The notes beneath the pieces are model-generated. The model did not search any database. It was given only the letters and a program-made list of their open reading frames with translations, and was not told where the DNA came from. The translations under genes and the position numbers were made by a program. This document shows positions 1 to 5,697 of a DNA stretch of 10,882 bases, one piece after another. This DNA comes from an uncultured Lachnospiraceae bacterium (GTDB taxonomy: Bacteria > Bacillota_A > Clostridia > Lachnospirales > Lachnospiraceae), in the NCBI GenBank assembly GCA_910587495.1, contig CAJUMT010000115.1:1-10882 (forward strand). The letters run 5' to 3'. Each line of letters starts with the position of its first letter. The stretch's first letter is position 1.

Positions 1-1301
1 GCCAATATCATGGGCAAATGCAGACTGACTGCTCCGATGTTAAATCTGCCTACAAAGACAGGCTTGTCCTCCTCGTCAGCAGGCTGCATCCCGCCTCTTT
101 CATACCAGGGACTTAAGAAAGCGCGGCATCCCATAGGACTGATGACTCTTTTGTATTTTTTGTACATTTCAGAAATGTAACCTTCTCCGCTTAAGGACAG
201 CCAGTCCGGATACATGGTCTTGGACGAACAGTCAATGCCCGCCTCGAACACATCCTCACAGACGCAGCCCTGGCCGTGAATGGCTTCGTCATATAAAAAT
301 ACGATTTTCGGGAACAGCACGGGTTTTTTATTGCCGGGCTTACCCTGCCCTTCCTGATGGACTTTCAGAAGAGAAATATTACACATTTTCTCAAAAAATT
401 CCGTGCCAAGCCCCATAGTCACCGTCACGAAAGGATAATCTCCCCTGGAAGAACCAACAGTATTTAACTTATACTCAATGCCCTGCCAGCCCTGATCGTA
501 TTCTCTTCGGACTTTATTCATGGCGTAATTCTTCGCCTTTTCCTTAGCCCCCTCCCAGGAAGCATCTGTGTAGGAGAGAAATTCTTCGTAATGTTTCCGA
601 TAGCTTTTTTCCGCGTAAGGCGCCAGCACTTTATCCACTTCCGGCACCGTAAAACCGCCGTACTGCTGGGCCGCTGTGCTCAAAATAATATCGCCCATAA
701 CGTCAAAGGCAGTATCCAAAGTTTTCGGTTCATTATACCACACGTTGCCCATCTCAAAACCATTACTTAATACGCTGCCGATATCAAACAGGCAGCAATT
801 CATGGTATCCAGGCGCGCCGACTGGTCATGGATATAAATATAGCCGTCCCTACAGGCCTGCAGCTCGTTACGGTTCATGAAAAATTTCCGATACAGCTCT
901 TTATTCAGTTCGTTAAAGATCAGGCTGCGCTTCGTCGCCACCAGGGCGCTGTCTGTATTCGCGTTGCTTTTATCCCCGATGTAACGGATAGACTGGCTTT
1001 TGGTATACACGTCGTCCATCATATGGACAAAATCTTTCTTGTAATTACGGTAATCCCGATAGCTCTTTGCCACCGCCGGATTCACCTGGTCCAGCGCGCC
1101 CTCCACGATATTATGCATATCCTGGATATCGATCCCTTCTTTACCCAAAGACTCGGCTTTTTTCTGCGCAAAATCACAGATAAAACGGATCTCATCCTCC
1201 GTGAAGGTATACAGGATACGGGCCGCCGATTTATTGACCGCATTAATGATTTTCTCCACATTAAACGTCTCTTTTGTGCCATCTTTCTTAACTACATGCA
1301 C
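1..1301 (-). CDS. nrdD: Anaerobic (class III) ribonucleoside-triphosphate reductase, 3' part cut off by the window edge
   Basis: Catalytic subunit of the oxygen-sensitive glycyl-radical ribonucleotide reductase, which reduces NTPs to dNTPs in the cytoplasm. The first 433 codons are visible; the gene runs off the left edge. Residues 1 to about 95 form an ATP-cone regulatory domain (VVKKDGTKETFNVEKI near the N-terminus). The catalytic barrel follows, with HDQSARLDTMNCCLFD containing C169/C170 and SPMGCRAFLS containing C392. These match the thiyl-radical and partner cysteines of the T4/E. coli family (C79 and C290 in T4), at a similar spacing. The C-terminal zinc site and glycyl-radical loop lie outside the window. 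I chose the GTG at 1301 because AGGGGTG sits 8 nt upstream and the protein then begins at the usual ATP-cone position; the nearby ATG at 1297 is out of frame and followed at once by a stop. The gene has its own promoter and NrdR-like operators. Confidence 0.96.
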   Translation of the reverse strand, partial: MHVVKKDGTKETFNVEKIINAVNKSAARILYTFTEDEIRFICDFAQKKAESLGKEGIDIQDMHNIVEGALDQVNPAVAKSYRDYRNYKKDFVHMMDDVYTKSQSIRYIGDKSNANTDSALVATKRSLIFNELNKELYRKFFMNRNELQACRDGYIYIHDQSARLDTMNCCLFDIGSVLSNGFEMGNVWYNEPKTLDTAFDVMGDIILSTAAQQYGGFTVPEVDKVLAPYAEKSYRKHYEEFLSYTDASWEGAKEKAKNYAMNKVRREYDQGWQGIEYKLNTVGSSRGDYPFVTVTMGLGTEFFEKMCNISLLKVHQEGQGKPGNKKPVLFPKIVFLYDEAIHGQGCVCEDVFEAGIDCSSKTMYPDWLSLSGEGYISEMYKKYKRVISPMGCRAFLSPWYERGGMQPADEEDKPVFVGRFNIGAVSLHLPMIL

Positions 1302-1311
1302 TACTGATTCA

Positions 1312-1358
1312 CCCCTATATATTGTGTTTATCCGGCGAACACACGCCAAATATTGATA
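1312..1358 (-). promoter_or_regulatory. Pair of NrdR-like boxes upstream of nrdD
   Basis: Read on the plus strand, 1312-1327 is CCCCTATATATTGTGT and matches the known NrdR-box consensus acaCWATATaTWGtgt at 14 of 16 positions by eye. A weaker copy (10 of 16) lies at 1343-1358, starting exactly 31 bp away, close to three helical turns. Paired boxes at about this phasing are the known arrangement for NrdR, the ATP-cone repressor of ribonucleotide reductase genes. Both boxes lie downstream of the predicted -10 element, between it and the nrdD start, which fits repression. The match and spacing are seen directly; binding is inferred. Confidence 0.8.
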
Positions 1359-1361
1359 ATA

Positions 1362-1390
1362 AGTATACCTTATCCAGAACGATTGTGCAA
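1362..1390 (-). promoter_or_regulatory. Sigma-A promoter for nrdD
   Basis: On the minus strand TTGCAC (1390-1385) and TATACT (1367-1362) are separated by 17 bp. Transcription would start near 1355, inside the distal NrdR-like box, leaving a leader of about 55 nt before the GTG start. A 10-bp palindrome GTAAATTTAC (1393-1402) sits just upstream of the -35 element and is unassigned. Confidence 0.8.
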
Positions 1391-1459
1391 TAGTAAATTT
1401 ACGCCGCGGGTACGGCGGCCAAAAAACTTCCTCGCCGGAAAATTTTGACAGTACAAGTT

Positions 1460-1494
1460 ATAAGCCCCCTGCCTATTCAGGGCAAGGGGCTTAT
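1460..1494 (-). terminator. Intrinsic terminator hairpin after sdpI
   Basis: A strong inverted repeat begins 1 nt after the sdpI stop codon. Nine outer pairs (ATAAGCCCC with GGGGCTTAT) and four inner pairs (TGCC with GGCA) are separated by one C/A mismatch around a 7-nt loop. The U-tract on the minus strand is short (CTTAT), so termination may be partial. The plus-strand side (TTATTTC) is slightly more U-rich, but no plus-strand gene ends here. Confidence 0.7.
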
Positions 1495-1495
1495 T

Positions 1496-2140
1496 TCAAT
1501 CATGATACTTTTTCCATTTCCGCCATAAAAGGTAAGAGTACAGCTCAAGTCCGAGGACGCCCGCGAGAATGGCGCCAAAAGAAATCCAGCTCATCCAGGC
1601 AGTGGGGAATACGCCGTTCAACGCCATGACAAGGCCCATGACGCAGAAAACGGCGCCGCCCACGGCGTGGGTCTTCTTCCATACCCACTCGCTTTCCAGC
1701 GTCCAGGGGTTTTTGATCCCCATGGTGTAATTAGTGCGCAACTGGGGCATATAGTTCCCAAAGGCGATCAGCAGGATGCCTACGCCCGCCGGAACCAGAC
1801 GACTTAAAGGAACGGCAACGCCCAGAATGGCCGCGTTGCAGATCCAGTTCACAGCTATAAGGAAGAGAGTCAGGAATACAACAAAAACTCCATAGGCTTT
1901 CTGATGCTTTTCGTAACTCTTCCCCCTGGGATCGATCCTGGGAACCACATGAAAGAGACCAAACATCAAAAGGGGCAGCAGCGCCAGAAACAGGGTGGAA
2001 GCTTTAGGAGCGTAACTGTCCGGCGTCCCGTCTATCCCCCAGTGGACAGGCACTGTCTGCGGCATCCCCGGGAAAACAACAAGATGTCCCGCAAATGAAA
2101 GGATGCAAAGCGCCAGCAGAAAAAGAGTCTGTTTTTTCAT
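1496..2140 (-). CDS. sdpI: SdpI-family integral membrane protein (DUF1648 plus SdpI domain)
   Basis: A 214-residue polytopic membrane protein of the SdpI family. In Bacillus subtilis, SdpI gives immunity to the SdpC toxin and sequesters the repressor SdpR at the membrane. About six hydrophobic segments are visible (near 4-24, 49-66, 84-106, 113-128, 158-180, 184-205). The loop PVHWGIDGTPDSY (31-43) is the DUF1648 signature, and NYTMGIKNPWTLESEWVWKKTH (137-158) is the typical SdpI signature. A strong ribosome binding site (AAGGAGGG, 8 nt spacing) lies inside the end of the upstream repressor gene, with which it shares an ATGA overlap. A terminator follows. No sdpC-like toxin gene is in the window, so the role may be orphan immunity, envelope-stress sensing or protection against neighbours' toxins. 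Family assignment is firm; the ligand is unknown. Confidence 0.9.
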   Translation of the reverse strand: MKKQTLFLLALCILSFAGHLVVFPGMPQTVPVHWGIDGTPDSYAPKASTLFLALLPLLMFGLFHVVPRIDPRGKSYEKHQKAYGVFVVFLTLFLIAVNWICNAAILGVAVPLSRLVPAGVGILLIAFGNYMPQLRTNYTMGIKNPWTLESEWVWKKTHAVGGAVFCVMGLVMALNGVFPTAWMSWISFGAILAGVLGLELYSYLLWRKWKKYHD

Positions 2141-2412
2141 GAATCTATCCCTCCTTTTTTTTGGTAAAAATCAAAAAACCATTTGACCAGCTCCTGAAAG
2201 ACAGTGGTATTCAGGCTGTAGATAATATTCTGCCCCTTCCGTTCATCCAGGATAAGGCCTGCTGCCTTTAACGTGTTCAGGTGATGGCTGATAGAAGGCT
2301 TGCTGATCGAGAAACATCCGGCAATCTCTCCCGCGGTCATGTCCTGGTCGGATAAAAGCTCCAGAATCCTCCGGCGGGTAGGGTCGGATAAAGCTTTGAA
2401 AGCGTCGTTCAC
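2137..2412 (-). CDS. sdpR: ArsR-family winged-helix repressor (SdpR-like)
   Basis: A 91-residue ArsR-type DNA-binding protein. The sequence AFKALSDPTRRRILELLSD at the N-terminus and the helix-turn-helix near residues 28-54, with recognition segment SISKPSISHHLNTLKAAGLI, are typical. A beta-wing follows (LDERKGQNIIYSL). There is no cysteine-rich metal site of the ArsR/SmtB kind, in line with SdpR, which answers to its membrane partner instead. The start is a GTG at 2412 behind AAGGAAGGGGG; the nearer ATG is out of frame and hits a stop. The last bases overlap the sdpI start (ATGA), so the two are probably translationally coupled. It probably represses its own operon through the inverted repeat at 2425-2462. 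Confidence 0.9.
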   Translation of the reverse strand: MNDAFKALSDPTRRRILELLSDQDMTAGEIAGCFSISKPSISHHLNTLKAAGLILDERKGQNIIYSLNTTVFQELVKWFFDFYQKKGGIDS

Positions 2413-2424
2413 GGCATCCCCCTT

Positions 2425-2462
2425 CCTTTAATTAGATAATTAACTAATAATCTAATTAAAGG
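2425..2462. promoter_or_regulatory. Perfect 13-bp inverted repeat, probable operator of the sdpRI operon
   Basis: The arms CCTTTAATTAGAT (2425-2437) and ATCTAATTAAAGG (2450-2462) are perfect inverted copies separated by 12 bp, which themselves hold a further AATTAACTAAT-like element. The right arm overlaps the predicted -10 and the left arm reaches the sdpR ribosome binding site. This AT-rich dyad is what an ArsR-type dimer would recognise, and its position would block transcription. Binding is inferred. Confidence 0.75.
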
Positions 2463-2488
2463 GTAGCATGGAATGCACAAGATGTCAA
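2460..2488 (-). promoter_or_regulatory. Promoter of the sdpR-sdpI operon
   Basis: On the minus strand a perfect TTGACA (2488-2483) is followed after 17 bp by TACCCT (2465-2460), a weak -10. The expected start site lies inside the inverted-repeat operator. Confidence 0.6.
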
Positions 2489-2529
2489 GTGTACATTTTT
2501 CTTCTCCGATTCCTGCGTATAGGTTTTCT

Positions 2530-3321
2530 TTATATTCTGCCCGACTGGAGTACCTTTCTACTTAATTCCAATATAAATTCACGGGAGAGTGATGGAATTG
2601 ATTTGGCAACAATATCAACAGACACACCGTTTCTTAAAAAATTTGAGGCTGTCTGAATTTCAGCCTGCCTCAGTTTTTCTGTGGCATAATCTTCTACAAG
2701 TTTACACATAATTGACGCTCCTTCCTTGGTTTTTTTGAAATAATCAACGCGGCTACAAGTTTTCGGGAATTTAGGATGCTGTCCAACGCTCTTCTTGAAA
2801 TACTGCATTAGCTCAGCAATATCACTCTTGTCATCGACAGCTGTATTTACATATATTTCATGTGTCCCGTTCTCAACGATGCTTCCTGTTTCTTTGATCA
2901 TACGTTCGATATGATAAATGGTACGGTTTTCATGAAAGGTATCAAATTTTGAAATAAAAATAATATATACATCCGGGAGTTCTTTATAATCAAGTCCCTT
3001 TTCTACGAAAATAGTGTCTATATTAGAACGGTTAAAGCGCACTCGCCTTTGATGATCATCATCATCTTCTTTCTGAACCTCACAGTTTATGATAGAATGA
3101 TTTTCATCTTCACAGAGCAAATCCAGCACAACAGAATGTGCATTAATATTCCTTAAAAAACGCTGTACTTTAGAATCGATTACTTTTAATTTGGGCTTTT
3201 CCAGGATAATTCTTAATATTTCCTCCGCAACTTCTCTGTCCTCAGCCATTTTCTGAAAAAATACGTCATCAATAATATTCAACTTAGAAACAAAATTTTT
3301 CTGTTCTTCATATGTCTGCAT
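2530..3321 (-). CDS. Rpn-family PD-(D/E)XK nuclease / putative transposase
   Basis: A 263-residue protein of the Rpn (recombination-promoting nuclease, formerly PDDEXK transposase) family, common in clostridia in several copies. The nuclease core is visible: SVVLDLLCED supplies D67, and NCEVQKE supplies E81-x-Q83, the family's variant of the (D/E)xK motif. The segment QRRVRFNRSNIDTIFVEKGLDYKELPDVYIIFISKFDTF (about 91-129) is also typical. The end is charged and helical and probably corresponds to the regulatory tail of longer family members. The ATG at 3321 follows AAAGGA at 6 nt. Base composition is clearly more AT-rich than the flanking genes, which suggests horizontal acquisition. No terminal inverted repeats or target duplications were found. 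It has its own promoter and no partner gene. Related E. coli Rpn proteins are DNA endonucleases that raise RecA-independent recombination; some homologues have been proposed to take part in phage defence. Confidence 0.85.
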   Translation of the reverse strand: MQTYEEQKNFVSKLNIIDDVFFQKMAEDREVAEEILRIILEKPKLKVIDSKVQRFLRNINAHSVVLDLLCEDENHSIINCEVQKEDDDDHQRRVRFNRSNIDTIFVEKGLDYKELPDVYIIFISKFDTFHENRTIYHIERMIKETGSIVENGTHEIYVNTAVDDKSDIAELMQYFKKSVGQHPKFPKTCSRVDYFKKTKEGASIMCKLVEDYATEKLRQAEIQTASNFLRNGVSVDIVAKSIPSLSREFILELSRKVLQSGRI

Positions 3322-3367
3322 AAACTATCCTTTCATAAGATATTGCATCAACTCGCACTATATTTTT

Positions 3368-3395
3368 AGTATACCACGAATTTTTGAATACTCAA
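3368..3395 (-). promoter_or_regulatory. Promoter of the Rpn-family gene
   Basis: Minus-strand TTGAGT (3395-3390), 16 bp, then TATACT (3373-3368). The start site would be near 3361, about 40 nt before the ATG. It diverges from the two-component promoter about 60 bp away. Confidence 0.65.
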
Positions 3396-3439
3396 TGGAA
3401 ATCTCACCTAACTTCGGAAAGAACCCACTGGATCCCCCG

Positions 3440-3458
3440 TTACATTTTATTTACATTT
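3440..3458 (+). promoter_or_regulatory. TTACATTT direct repeat, probable OmpR-type regulator site
   Basis: TTACATTT occurs at 3440-3447 and again at 3451-3458, an 11-bp period. OmpR/PhoP-family regulators bind direct repeats of this kind (TTTACA-like in B. subtilis PhoP) at about one helical turn. The repeat overlaps the -35 region of the two-component operon, so autoregulation is likely. The repeat is seen; the regulator is inferred. Confidence 0.55.
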
Positions 3459-3479
3459 CCGATACGTTTAAGTTATACT
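3450..3479 (+). promoter_or_regulatory. Promoter of the two-component/lipoprotein operon
   Basis: TATACT at 3474-3479 is a good -10. The best -35 is TTTACA at 3450-3455 (18 bp) or TTACAT one base later (17 bp). Transcription would start near 3486, giving a leader of about 35 nt. The weak -35 within a direct repeat suggests activation by a bound response regulator. Confidence 0.65.
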
Positions 3480-3521
3480 TATCTGGTAAATAAGTACATT
3501 ATACACAATGAGGAATTTTTG

Positions 3522-4199
3522 ATGAAAGACAGAAAAATACTGATCATAGAAGACGAGAAACCAATCGCGGACATTTTAAAATACGGGTTTGAAAAGGAAG
3601 GATTTCTGGTACACTGCGCCTGCACAGGCGGGGAAGGCTTTAAATTGGCCTGCAAGGAACAGCCGGACGTGATACTTATAGATTGGATGCTGCCGGATAT
3701 CAGCGGTGTGGACATATGCAGAATGCTGGCGGAACAGTATACGATGCCCATCCTCATGCTGACGGCCCGGGGCAATGTAGAGGACAAGCTTTACGGCCTG
3801 GAATCCGGCGCCGACGATTATATCACCAAACCTTTTGACCTTCGGGAAGTCATCGCCCGGGTGCGGACGATCCTGCGCAGGTTTGATAAGGCCGGAGGCA
3901 TCACTGAGTCGGGGCAGATGGTCTGCGGACATTTAACGATCGTGGAACGGGAACACAGCGTCTACAGCCATGGAGAGCTTTTAAATCTGACGCCGAAAGA
4001 ATACGAGCTTTTGGTCTTTTTCTTAAAGCATCCCCGCCAGGTGTTCACCCGCACCATCCTTTTAGACCGCATATGGGGCTATGATTTTGCGGGAGACACA
4101 AGAACCGTGGATATCCATGTACAAAGGGTCCGCAAAAAAGCGGGGCTTGAAAACGCTCTGGTAACCATTTTCGGCGTGGGGTATAAATATGTCCCATAA
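3522..4199 (+). CDS. OmpR/PhoB-family response regulator
   Basis: A 225-residue two-domain transcription regulator. The receiver domain (about 4-118) has the acidic pocket E10/D11, phospho-acceptor D54 in DWMLPD, switch residue T81 and K103 in the TKPF motif. The C-terminal winged-helix DNA-binding domain (about 128-225) contains LTPKEYELLVFFLKHPRQVFTR, then RTVDIHVQRVRKK and the final GVGYKY signature. I chose the ATG at 3522 because GAGGA lies about 7 nt upstream and the receiver starts at once; the reading frame stays open upstream to a TTG at 3384, but that stretch overlaps the promoter. Its last 11 nt overlap the kinase gene, so the two are probably coupled. It is likely phosphorylated by that kinase and binds the TTACATTT repeat in its own promoter. 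The specific system (VanR-, PhoP- or other-like) cannot be named from the sequence. Confidence 0.94.
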   Translation: MKDRKILIIEDEKPIADILKYGFEKEGFLVHCACTGGEGFKLACKEQPDVILIDWMLPDISGVDICRMLAEQYTMPILMLTARGNVEDKLYGLESGADDYITKPFDLREVIARVRTILRRFDKAGGITESGQMVCGHLTIVEREHSVYSHGELLNLTPKEYELLVFFLKHPRQVFTRTILLDRIWGYDFAGDTRTVDIHVQRVRKKAGLENALVTIFGVGYKYVP

Positions 4200-5688
4200 A
4201 AAAGGATTTTACCGTTTCGGCATCTGGCGGCAGATGGCTGCCGGACTTCTTGCGGTATTCTTAGCAGGCGGATGTCTCCTTTACGGCGGCATCCATACAA
4301 GACTTACCCAAAATCAGGAAGACCAGATTATGCGGGAGCTGCAAAGTATCCGGGAAAATTCCGGGATCTGCATCCGGCAGCTTCTGATGCTAAACGGAGC
4401 CAATAACGACGAAGAAAGCTACCGCCGCATCGCCGGAGATATTGCCCGGGAACTAAAAGTCGTCGGCAGCACAGGATTAAGTGTGCTGGACCAAAAAGGC
4501 GGCTATCTGGACGGCAGTATGCAGATGCCAAAAGACGCGCCGGGTGAAGATCTTATGCATGCCCTGGAAGGGCATGCCGCCTTCACCATGACCTATCCTG
4601 CCGCTGATACTATGCTGGTCTATTTTTCCATGCCCGTAGTGATCGAAAAAAAGACGATCGGCATCATCCGCTATCAGGTGGACGCCTCCTCGCTTTTTAT
4701 ACAGAGCATGCAGACCGAGCGCCTGGCCTGCCAGATGGCGGCATCCGTGTTTGTCATGACCTTTTTGCTGCTGGCTTTCTTAACAGGGCGTCTGCTCTCC
4801 CCCGTGCAAAAGCTTACAAAAATTTCAAGACAGGTAGTGGATGATCTTTCCAGAGAACAGATCAATATGCAGACACTGGCCCAGCTGGCGGACTCCGGAC
4901 GCCGGGATGAAATCGGAGAACTGTCGAGGAACTTCAGCATTATGCTGAAAGTCATCGGCTCTCAGTTTAAAAATATGCAGGAAGATAAAGAACGCATTAT
5001 CGGACTTTTAGGAAGCCGCCAGGAATTTTACAACAATATGACCCATGAACTAAAAACACCGCTGACCACCATTCAAGGCTATGCCCAGCTAATGGAAGCG
5101 GACAAGGCAAAAGACCGGCAGCTTACTGAAAAAGGACTGCATCATATCCTGGAGGAAAGCACAAGAATGCATCAGATGGTGCTTCAGCTTTTGGAAATGT
5201 CCGACAAAAGCGCCTATATGATAAAGGAACCCGTGAATCTAAGCCGGACCGGCGCAAGCGTGGCGCAGGCGCTGGAAATTAAAGCAAGACGCTACCAAAT
5301 GCAGATTCAGACAGATTTTCCCGAAAAACTTATGGTTCTGGGCGTGGAAGAACGATTGCGCCAAGTACTTGTAAACCTGACCGACAACGCCATCAAATAC
5401 GGCGACAGCCAGACGGTCATCCATATCTTCGGCCTGCAAAAAGACGACTCCGTGCTTTTGGGCGTCAGAAATCAGGGAAAAGGTTTAAGCCGGACGGAAC
5501 AGGAAAAGATCTTTGAACCCTTTTATCGAGTGGACAAAGCCTATTCCCGGGAACAGGGAAGTTCGGGGCTGGGTCTTTCTATCTGCAAAAAAATCATGGA
5601 CGAACACGGCGGCTCCATCGGCGTAAAGAGCAAACCTGGAGAAAGCACGCTCTTTTATATCCGCCTGAACGCTGCGGAACCTAAATAG
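4189..5688 (+). CDS. Membrane sensor histidine kinase (HAMP-HisKA-HATPase)
   Basis: A 499-residue class I sensor kinase. TM1 is near residues 15-35, an extracytoplasmic sensor region of about 145 residues follows, then TM2 near 181-201. HAMP spans about 201-265. The HisKA helix holds the H box MTHELKTPLTTIQGY with phosphorylated H286. The ATPase domain has the N box NLTDNAIKYG (N400), a G1 box RNQGKGLS in which N428 replaces the usual Asp, the F box EPFYRVD and the G2 box GSSGLGLSI (457-465). The G1 substitution is seen in many Firmicute kinases and need not inactivate it. The ATG at 4189 lies inside the end of the regulator gene (11-nt overlap), with GTGGGG a few bases upstream. The sensor region shows no domain I recognise. 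The stimulus is unknown; the downstream lipoprotein may contribute to sensing. Confidence 0.94.
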   Translation: MSHKKGFYRFGIWRQMAAGLLAVFLAGGCLLYGGIHTRLTQNQEDQIMRELQSIRENSGICIRQLLMLNGANNDEESYRRIAGDIARELKVVGSTGLSVLDQKGGYLDGSMQMPKDAPGEDLMHALEGHAAFTMTYPAADTMLVYFSMPVVIEKKTIGIIRYQVDASSLFIQSMQTERLACQMAASVFVMTFLLLAFLTGRLLSPVQKLTKISRQVVDDLSREQINMQTLAQLADSGRRDEIGELSRNFSIMLKVIGSQFKNMQEDKERIIGLLGSRQEFYNNMTHELKTPLTTIQGYAQLMEADKAKDRQLTEKGLHHILEESTRMHQMVLQLLEMSDKSAYMIKEPVNLSRTGASVAQALEIKARRYQMQIQTDFPEKLMVLGVEERLRQVLVNLTDNAIKYGDSQTVIHIFGLQKDDSVLLGVRNQGKGLSRTEQEKIFEPFYRVDKAYSREQGSSGLGLSICKKIMDEHGGSIGVKSKPGESTLFYIRLNAAEPK

Positions 5689-5697
5689 GAGGAAGAT

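Noticed and set aside
828..1307. Plus-strand open frame of 159 codons
   Set aside because: It lies antisense to well-conserved nrdD sequence, has no ribosome binding site and its translation resembles no protein family.
1403..1419. GC-rich GCCGC/GCGGC inverted repeat as a terminator
   Set aside because: The arms are only 5 bp, no gene ends here, and the nearby A/T run is not placed right after the stem on the minus strand.
2530..3321. Complete insertion sequence around the Rpn-family gene
   Set aside because: No terminal inverted repeats or flanking direct repeats are visible, and Rpn genes commonly occur without them.
3384..3521. 46-residue N-terminal extension of the response regulator from a TTG
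   Set aside because: The extension covers the predicted promoter and direct repeat, and the receiver domain starts directly at the ATG at 3522, which has its own ribosome binding site.
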